From: Moniliophthora roreri
Lineage: Eukaryota > Basidiomycota > Agaricomycetes > Agaricales > Marasmiaceae
Direction: 5' to 3'
DNA length: 64,000 bases
Assembly: GCA_001466705.2 (NCBI GenBank)
Contig: LATX02000193.1
Location: 310,001-374,000 of the forward strand
The notes under the pieces were generated by a model. That model was not told the DNA's origin and did no database searches. It saw only the letters and a program-made list of their open reading frames with translations. Made by a program: the position numbers and the translations under genes. Shown piece after piece: positions 56,201 to 64,000 of the stretch. Every line of letters starts with the position of its first letter. The first letter of the stretch is position 1.

Positions 56201-57025
56201 CCCCATGTTCGAGGTGAGAGTGTGCCATTGAGGAAAGTGATTCAAGAACGCCCGCAACTGTTGACGCGTCAGCAGAGATGATCAGACGAAGCATACAAAG
56301 ACACTGTACCTCCAGCGTACCATCCAAATCCAACTGTCCGTTTACCATCTATCTCGTTTGTCAAGAGTTCATAATCAATCAATGTAGGCAGTAGGTCACT
56401 ATGAGTGACATGGGACGGGTGGTTGCTTAAGAACGCAGAAAGTAATGGCATATTGTATGCTTGACCCTTCACAGTATGAGAGAACATCATGTATGTTCGT
56501 TCATGTTTCGATGTGGTGTTGTTGGATAGAGGAAGAGGATCAAGCAACAATCTGTCCAATGGGGGCTCTTTAATGCCCATTACAATATGTGCATCGTTCA
56601 AATTGGGTCGGATTGTTGCACCGGCCTATGGAATATCGTTCAGTGAACTTGCATTCAGAGCTTGACATAAGGGTGGAGTATGTGTATAATACACGATGAA
56701 AGTAGTCGGTACCAAAGCAAGGTCAGCCCGGTTGACGTCGTAGCCAGCTATGCAAGCATTCTCCAGAATCTTGGCCCATCGCTCGGCATGTCGACGAAGA
56801 ATGATGGCGAAAGCGGATTAGACAACGACCACACACCTTTATGTATTCCTCATCCTTGAATATCCTCCTTTCGCAGCCTTCGACATGTACCTCTACCCCC
56901 TTGTCCTTGACAAGCTCGTAAACAGAGTCGGGGGTTAGAGGAGCTCGTCGTTCCCAAATTCGAGTAGGGTCTTCCCGGCGGATTCCAATGGTAAGTGGTC
57001 GAAGACGAGGGAGTGTGAACTTCAT
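53283..57025 (-). CDS. Bifunctional lysine-ketoglutarate reductase / saccharopine dehydrogenase (AASS-type)
   Basis: LKR condenses lysine and 2-oxoglutarate to saccharopine; SDH cleaves saccharopine to glutamate and aminoadipate semialdehyde. The protein starts at ATG 57025 ([20 protein letters not shown], then [12 protein letters not shown]), the N-terminal alanine-dehydrogenase-like fold of LKR. It continues through [44 protein letters not shown] and [15 protein letters not shown]. After a linker comes the SDH half: [18 protein letters not shown] (nucleotide-binding loop), [32 protein letters not shown] and [12 protein letters not shown], ending ALKFPL. The fused order is that of animal and plant lysine-degrading AASS. 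More than ten short introns interrupt it; about 900-960 residues remain, close to the family length. No break seen. Likely mitochondrial in animals, but no clear targeting peptide here. Confidence 0.85.
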
Positions 57026-57783
57026 GACGATGTGTGGCTGTAATGAGCGTCACTGATAGACCATTTATATAACAAGAGAGAGAGGTAGAATTGTAGATCC
57101 GAGCCGACGGTGACAAGGAGGAAGTCCTTGGAGGAGCTATGCCCTATCACGCTTGTTCGGATCTCCTTTTGACAACCATCGTCATCGGCGTCCTTGGACG
57201 ACGGCTGCGGCAGCATCAACGCTCCTCCGTCAACGTAGACCTATGTACCATGTAGACTCGTTATCTGTTGAGCTGATGCGAAGGCAACACACCTCAATCA
57301 CAATTTGGCAATCCCGTCCGGGTCATCTCTTGATCCCTGCACCCGATCTCTTCTTCCACTGCCAGTGCCACCATGGCTCAACGTTCCAACAATGTTGCAA
57401 TAAGTATGGAAGTCAATCGAATCGACGTAGGACCGAGGCCTGACGACACCAAACGATAGGATTTAGTGGATTTGCAGCCTGCTTTATACCGGAGACAAGT
57501 CGTTCAATCTGGGGATCAAGCGGAGTCGGTGAATCTGACTAGGAGGGACATGGGCTCAGGGAAGAATAGCTGGGCTGTCCCTTTCTTGACAATGTATGAG
57601 TCTTTATAGATTCGGAGATATTACGGGTGCCAACAGCAAAATTCTCTCAGTAGCACGTAGTAGCATCTGAAATCCGCTTGCGTATTCTGCATCACAGACT
57701 GCCGTGCACCGTTATAGACAATGCTACCTTATATGAAAAAAAAAATACAGGAAAGTACAGGAAAAGCTACAAAAACAAGAAAT
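57026..57783. other. Intergenic region
   Basis: Contains the AASS-type promoter and the 3' flank of the MFS gene. An A-run lies near 57735. A plus-strand frame 57153-57443 shows no family. Confidence 0.45.
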
Positions 57784-59835
57784 TTAGGAATCTGTCTCTG
57801 GTCGTATAGCACGTCTAGAATCGGAATCTTCGACATCCGTGGCGCTCCTTTGCACAGCCAGAAGCCGAACAACCAGAGCCATGCATGCTGCCCCAACTAG
57901 CCAACTTCCACCATACAATTGAACAGGTAGAAAATTCATCTTTCCATCGGCAGAAGTATATTTATCAAGTATCCAACCGGCAAGAGGTGGACCAGCTAGT
58001 GTCCCGGGCTGAAAGTAAATCAATGCTCAGTAATACATACAACTCGCTTGGGCCAAACGATACTCACGATGTAACTAGAGAACATGACACCTGTGACAGT
58101 AGCCAGCCTTTCTGCTCCATATATGGACGCTGCCACTAGAACATAGTTCAATGATCAGTAGGAATCTCTTGCGTTCCAGTAATTCCACCTACAAGTCGGA
58201 TAAACTAGAATGAAAGTTGAGCGTCAGTGGTAATCGTGATTCATTCTTTGAAAGTCTACTTACGAGACACCCAACCACCACTGAAGAAACCATAGAGTGT
58301 GGCAAAACCGAGACTGCCAGCAAAGTTGTTTATAAACGGCCATAGCGCCAATTGCGATAACCCGCTGATTCCTTGACATAATGCAACACCGTATGCAGGT
58401 CCTATAAGATCCCCAACATGTCCCATTACCTGGAATGTCGTATATATCGATGAGCTCAGCAGAATTGCGACAGAACGGTCACTCACTATTCTACCCACCG
58501 CCGACGAGCCCGCGATCAAAGCTGCAGCAGTTGCGCCGTCCTGCGCTGACCGTCCCAACTTGTTCCGAACGTAGCCTTCATGAAGATGCTTCAGTACCGT
58601 TACCGCTTTTTCTTGAGGATGCACTTACTAGGAAGGTAGAAGATTGGAACATAAAAACCTTTCGACGCAATCAGTGGCTCTCCATGACCGAGTTTGCTAG
58701 TTAGTACGCACCTGGTCCACTCAGTAATCCGATAGAGCACAGACTGGCGAATAGCCAAGTTTTCATGAGTCCTCTATCGATTTTTGTCGAATGGATCTGA
58801 GTAGCGCGAGGTTTCATAAACACATCCGCCACGCTAAGCACTGTCGCGCCGTCAGTTCTATTATTTGAGACGGGCGGTGTCCGACATACCTGCGAAGACC
58901 GAGATCCCAGTTACACGCAGCGCCCACCGAAATCCCAGTGTGGAAATGAGCTTTTCTGTGACAGGGCTAAGAACAAGACCGCCGATGCCTAACGAAAAAA
59001 AAAAAAAAAAAGTCCAGACTCTGTCGAAGCCCAAATGCCGACGGCGAAGAAAGGCGCCTACCATAGCCACTAGCACTAATACCCATGGCTAGACCCCTAT
59101 GTTTGGTGAACCACAAAGATGGAATAGTCACGGCAGGGATATAAGCAAACCCGCTTCCGATCCCAAATAGGATGCCTTTGTTGGATTGTAGGTCACTCAA
59201 TATATTGTCCGAACAAGACACAGATCCTCTTACCTTGAGTGAGATACAAATGCCACGTATGAGTCCTGCATACCGCGATGTCCATCAATGCCTTGCTTCT
59301 AACATGAGGTTGCAGCTCGATGAGAAGACTTACGAGAATGAAGCAGTAATCAGACTGACAGCCATGATCACTGTTCCAAAGAACCCTGTCCATCTGTATC
59401 CAACCTTGCGTATCATGATTGCTGCAAGACTATGAAGCGTATATTAAACCTTGTTCTTGAAGATCAGATAAAAATGTCAGTGACTTACTAGCCAACCAAT
59501 GGTTGCCCTGTTGCTTGAATAGACCCCACCCATGCCAGGTTCGAGTTCGATATGGGCCCAACACCCTCATCGGGGGAGGTGAAGTAGAAGTTTTGGTAGA
59601 CACCCCAGGAGGATTCTATACCAAGAGCAAAGAAATGCACGACGAAGGAACATAAAACGCATACCCAGCCATAGCCACCATCTGCACCTTCATTTGCAGA
59701 TGTATGATTGATGCTAGATGATGATGGCGAGGCTTTTGGCACGGCAGATTGCCTGGAGACAGTGCGCGAAAGATCCACTTGCGAAGTAAGAGAAAGTCGA
59801 TCTTCTACACCTGGTGGGAGGAGCATATCAGGCAT
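57784..59835 (-). CDS. MCT-like MFS transporter (monocarboxylate permease family)
   Basis: The start is ATG at 59835 (MPDMLLPPGVED); the frame is open further but only from a GTG. After a Ser-rich cytosolic N-terminus, DGGYGWVCVLCSFVVHFFALG opens the first membrane span; DGGYGW is the fungal monocarboxylate-permease hallmark. Later exons give NLAWVGSIQATGQPLVG, MIRKVGYRWTGFFGTVIMAV, KGILFGIGSGFAYIPAV followed by WFTKHRGLAMGISASGYG, GIGGLVLSPVTEKLI and FRWALRVTGI. The second bundle has AALIAGSSAVGRIVS, GPAYGVALCQGISGLSQLAL, LYGFFSGGWVS and PPLAGWILDKYT. About twelve spans are expected. At least seven introns. The substrate is not known; fungal relatives move monocarboxylates, riboflavin or other organic acids. 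A T15 run (A15 on plus, 58983-59000) sits at an exon edge near 58990. Confidence 0.85.
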
Positions 59836-60713
59836 TTGGGCGGTCACAAATCGAGGACTTTGCTTTATATACTCGACCGATATCTCCGTCTATGAGAGGT
59901 GACTCAACGCATGTCTTGTGCGGACAAGGTAAACAACATTTCGGATGATACCACCGGTAATAACATTCCGTAAACAGCGTCTCAGCTGCAATGAACGACC
60001 GCATCATAGTTGTATGCGTGTCATGAGCCCTGCAATACGATATTGCTGTTTTATTTACACAGCATACCAAGGATTAACGTGCGCTGCAGCGTCGAGGATG
60101 CTATTAGCGTCAATAGAGCGGAAGTTGTGCCAACCTGTGAAGATCGTCATCATCTTCTGATCTGATCCGGGTTCCCAGAACATACCTTCACTGCGTGCAG
60201 AGAGCAAAACCTACAAACGTTTGATGGATTCGAGTCGAAACAATCTAATGCCTTCTTCTGAACTCTGGCCGGCTAATCAGATCATCACGAAAGAGCGCTC
60301 GCCATTTTGTAGGTTGTCAACAGCAGCATTCGGCGTCCAAGTTCCGTGCACAATACCGATATGTACTTGTTTTCAGAAGACTGAGCCATGACAGCAATGT
60401 AGAGTTGTATCTTGGAACGTACATATCCCTTTCAAGATATCTTAGTTACAAAGGCGTCTGCACTGCCGAGAGGGCGCATATGTACTCTCTTCGGTACCGG
60501 ATAGCGCATACAAAAACGACGAAGCGAACCTCATCTAAACATTCCTCCATCACGAATCTTGTTATATCTGATTTCATACCGCGGGATTGGAGACAAGAAC
60601 TCTCCCGCGAAGACGCATTTCAGTAGTCGGAGTGGGTTGTAATGCGAGGCTAGACGGGACCATAATTGAACTGTCAAACGTTAATCTCGTATACCACAGC
60701 AATTACTGAAGAC
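59836..60713. other. Intergenic region, nothing recognised
   Basis: No gene model found; a plus-strand frame 60405-60626 shows no family. It holds the promoter of the MFS gene and the 3' flank of GPI1. Confidence 0.4.
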
Positions 60714-62786
60714 TCACTGTACTGAAAGAATATGTTCGAGAGTGGAACCGGCTGATTCTACCATTTGCTGTTTCAAAAATGTACAGGGAATCATGAAAAC
60801 GTACTCACCTCGAGCACCAGCACAGGTTCCTCCGAGTCCCCCGGGGTACGTCGAGCGAAGTATATCCCGCCTGTCCAACGTATCTGATGTCAGTGGATGC
60901 TTCAAACGGACGAATATAACAATACCCGGAAGCCTCCATGGATCCTTTACTCTCAACATCAACGCGAACAATGGAAAGTGGTTCATGAATGCAAGTTGCG
61001 TCTCCAGAGTAGCCTGTAGGATTATGGTTCCTAGTCGCATCTATGGAAAATGTCAAATGATGCGAAACGGAAGACATCATCTCACTGACCAAAGCAAATA
61101 GGGAGTAGTATGCGAGGATGGTCGGAAATAGAAACGCCAATAGCGTGAAAAGAATTGTTCCAAATAACAGCTGATCCACATCATATTCCCAAGAATCGGT
61201 TCGATTTCGTAGAACGTTGTATCTCTTGCCTGTAGACACTGTTCAGACAGAAGAAAATGCCGGAAGATAAAACGGCACATGCCTCTGAATAAGTTCCATA
61301 GGCTGCCCGCAGTCCTCAGTGCCCTAGAGTATACCGCATTCGTCAATACATAGCACACATAGATGTGTACAGTGAACACTGCCAACAGATCGCAAAACAG
61401 CGATATCATCATGGTCAGGCCACCTAGCATTCCACCAAACGAGCTAATGAGACCGAATGTGCGAATGATAATCGGAAGATATGGGAAAATGCGATGAAGC
61501 ACGCTGCTCCACAAGGCCACTAGATCAACGAGGGTATGCGAGTAGAACCAGCTGAGCTCAGTATTGAGCTTCAGACCCGCGGGCCATGAATCAAGCCAGC
61601 GAAGCACCCATTGTACCCAATCTATTAGAATGTGTTGTGCATGCCTGCTGATTAGGTTGGCGAGAATTGCTGCGTTTTCGGAGAGGAATGTTCCGAACGC
61701 GTACCCAATGGTGATATCGTTAAGAATAAGCCAAATCATGTTGAAGAAGCTGTACAGCGAATCAGTTGCACCATAGTTGTAGTGACTTAGACACCTCACC
61801 TTGTGTAGCGGGCGGAATACGCCGCAAGAGGAGTCTCTGCTTTATGAGTAAGCGTAACAACCTCCACTGCGAGAAACAACGCCTGTTCAGCTCGAACATC
61901 TAGTTGTTGAACTAAATTGAAGACAAGGTAAGGCAAGATGCAAGGAAGAGATAGCTATAAATTCTTACTTGTCGCTGAGACATCCTTCAATACGACGTAA
62001 TGTAGGTTGAGCGCGTCCCATGAGAATGAGATAGGCACATTGCAGATAACGGATAGAATCCAACCCATAGATGAGAGTAGGGGTATCACAGGGGTAAATA
62101 TCATGGTAAAAAACGCGAGAATGAGGGTGGGTATCGTAGCGAGAATCCGCTTTCGGGGTTGTAATGTCGCATCAATGGATCCAGCAAGGTTCAGCTATAT
62201 TCATTCACGTCAATAGAGCACTATGGACGTCGCAAAATACTCACTTGCTCGACTACACGGTAGCTTATGCCACCTGACTCTGCCGACAAACGAGAAGATG
62301 TAAAATCATGTTCCAAATGCATATTGATGAGCTGAGCCCTCGGATTCGCTGGCCGTTCCAAGGCGTCTAATTTGAGTACGTCCAGAGAGTAAAACCGAAG
62401 AGATCTGGCGACATGTCGATGATAAAGAACGATGTGATAGTCCCTTTGATTGGTAAATTCGTCAGCATGAGCATTGTCTATATAACCGGAATAAGACGCA
62501 CTCAGCATCCTCGAACATCAGAGAAGGTCGTTCTTTTGTAAAATGGCATAAACCCAGGAGTCGCAGAGGTCTTTTAATGTTGTTCTTCTGGTTCCAGGTT
62601 TCTAATATTCCTTCGGCATCCCGCCTCTGTAGATAGTCTATTAGTTACTAACCACGTCAATATGATGGCATAACTCACATCTTTCCCTTCGAGAACCCCC
62701 ACTACACAGAAAGCTGGCACATCCCAACCATAGCAAAAGCCGGTTTTAGTGCAATCCAGCGGCCAGAAGACTGTTTTGGGTGTCAT
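60714..62786 (-). CDS. GPI1: Gpi1/PIG-Q subunit of GPI-GlcNAc transferase
   Basis: Gpi1 stabilises the ER complex that transfers GlcNAc to phosphatidylinositol, the first step of GPI-anchor synthesis. The start is placed at ATG 62786 because MTPKTVFWPLDC...GFCYGWDVPAFCVVGVLEG is the usual N-terminal block; the frame is open upstream to a GTG only. The central block is NMIWLILNDITIGYAFGTFL, HILIDWVQWVLRWLDSWPAG, LKLNTELSWFYSHTLVDLVA. Further on are NVLRNRTDSWEYDVDQLLFG, TILFTLLAFLFPTILAYYSL and FPLFALMLRVKDPWRLPG. Two 3' introns end in the frame LPGGIYFARRTPGDSEEPVL and QMVESAGSTLEHILSVQ, stop at 60714. Several membrane spans, about 600 residues, no break seen. Confidence 0.85.
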
Positions 62787-63036
62787 ATAACAGTCTCGCC
62801 CTCTCCGCCTCCAAAGCCTCTTGCTATGATAGTCTATTCGGGAGATTATTTGCAGATATTCATGAGCATGAGTTCCAAGAGAATTTACGTTGAACAGAAA
62901 TGGAAAGATTTGTGATGAAAATTTAGGACATTTTTCCTCGATCGGGAAAACGACCACGTGCAGTCTGAACTAGGGTCCTGTCCCTGAAGTCAACCTCTTT
63001 CCACTCATCTTCTGCCCTACTTTTTCGCCTTTAGCC
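62787..63036. promoter_or_regulatory. Divergent promoter between GPI1 and the Rho gene
   Basis: The two starts point apart over 250 bp. If GPI1 really starts further upstream (open frame to 62957) the gap is 79 bp. Confidence 0.45.
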
Positions 63037-63859
63037 ATGGATACCTCATACCAAGCCTCACAAGCTTCAGGAGGAACAAGGAAACCGGACTTGAAGAGGA
63101 AGCTCGTCGTCGTTGGTGATGGTACGCGTCAAGTCGTCATAATCGAACCATTTGCTCATGAGCCTTTTCTCTCAAACGAAACTAGGTGGTTGCGGAAAGA
63201 CATGTCTACTCATAGTTTATGCTGAGAACCGGTTCCCGGAGGTGAACGCAAATCTTCATCAAATCAAGGTTCCTCCCTAACCAGAACGCGCCTTCAAACG
63301 AGGCTTTCAGGCATATATTCCGACAGTATTCGAGAACTATGTGACGCAAGTCAACTTTGACGGAAAGGAGATCGAGCTAGCGCTATGGGATACAGCTGGG
63401 CAGGAGGAATACGACCGACTGAGACCACTCAGTTACCCTGAGAGCGACGTAATATTGATTGTATTCTCAATCGACTTTCCGACAAGTCTCGCGAACGTAC
63501 AGGACAAGGTGCGTGATGTCTTCATGTTTCGTTACCGTTTTTGTCTGATATGAACTCAAATACGACAGTGGTACCCTGAAGTTGCGCATTTCTGCGAAGG
63601 CACACCTCTCATCCTTGTAGGGACGAAGATCGATTTGCGTGGAGATGAACAAACGAAACGAATGCTTGGTGCCCAAGGTCAAACAACCGTTACGCCAACA
63701 CAAGGGGCTACAATTGCGAAGGAAATTGGAGCAAAGTATATCGAATGTTCTGCAAAGACCGGTCACGGCGTTCGGGACGTTTTCAACCTAGCTCTGAGGG
63801 AAAGCATGAAAGGAAAGTGGGGGAAGATAGTTAAGCAGAGACGGTGTGTTGTGATCTAA
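63037..63859 (+). CDS. Rho-family small GTPase
   Basis: Exons 63037-63121, 63186-63241, 63311-63508 and 63569-63859 sum to 630 nt (209 residues). The P-loop GDGGCGKT is split by the first intron. Effector loop [10 protein letters not shown], switch [25 protein letters not shown] (guanine specificity) and ECSAK are all present. The insert region ([19 protein letters not shown]) is that of Rho proteins. It ends RRCVVI, a CaaX box for prenylation, so the protein works at membranes in polarity or cell-wall signalling. The P-loop position usually Ala in Rho1/RhoA is Gly here. Rho1, Rho2 or Rho3 cannot be told apart by eye. About 16 residues precede the core. Confidence 0.9.
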
Positions 63860-64000
63860 CGGCTGGAACAAGACAATGTATCGTGCGGAGCAAGGGCGTC
63901 TTCTCGATGTTGTTCGGATACTCAAGTCGTTCATCTATCAAGGTTAGTTCCGCTTCAGCGGACGCCACGTTCCATTTATTCGATGGAGATTGATAGGCAG
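63860..64000. other. 3' flank of the Rho gene
   Basis: No new gene can be called before the window ends. Confidence 0.5.

Overview
The window looks like nuclear DNA of a mushroom-forming basidiomycete (Agaricomycetes). Genes are split by introns of about 48-60 bp with GTRNGT donors, CTRAY-like branch points and AG acceptors. The protein families fit this: Plavaka transposase, T5orf172/DUF1766 protein, fungal ULD-type ubiquitin-like protein, MYND protein, MCT-like MFS carrier, Gpi1, Rho GTPase. Nine single-N bases (688, 1957, 8008, 8894, 9897, 12013, 15687, 36805, 40408) join pieces that usually repeat the same sequence on both sides, so many direct duplications are probably unmerged contig ends, alleles or repeat copies. 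Exon coordinates below were worked out by eye from reading frames and splice motifs.

Layout. (1) 1-5883, minus strand: a complete Spt5-like (NGN + KOW) gene at 2818-5883, two partial copies of it at 1-687 and 689-1956, and the 5' end of an unrecognised acidic-protein gene at 1958-2374. (2) 6540-14811, plus strand: a Plavaka-family DNA transposase gene in five overlapping pieces, divergent from the Spt5-like gene across 656 bp. (3) 14812-17040: AT/GC-patterned inverted repeats, a T5orf172 gene (16185-16689) with a partial copy before it, and a 39-bp minisatellite. (4) 17673-19075: a ubiquitin-like (ULD) zinc-ribbon protein gene. (5) 19140-24690: a 5.5-kb minisatellite of about 71-bp units. (6) 24691-46860: a gene-poor island of decayed elements: a tRNA-Pro-like relic, three relics of one TE-associated hypothetical family, Ty3/gypsy LTRs, chromodomain and gag, another LTR, and a decayed copy of the first exon of TDP1. 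(7) 46860-64000: ordinary euchromatic genes: membrane protein, TDP1, MYND protein, bifunctional LKR/SDH (AASS-type), MCT-like carrier, GPI1, Rho GTPase.

The unifying signal is CpG decay. From about 17.9 to 47.35 kb CG is scarce while TG and CA abound; both flanks are CG-rich. Where copies can be compared, nearly all differences are CG to TG or CG to CA. The gypsy gag frame has eight in-frame stops, all TGA (CGA to TGA) and no TAA or TAG. The right edge of the depleted zone falls inside a membrane-protein gene. This fits cytosine methylation and deamination, or a RIP-like process restricted to CpG, acting on transposons; the divergent Spt5-like/Plavaka pair sits just outside the fully decayed block and is itself partly hit.
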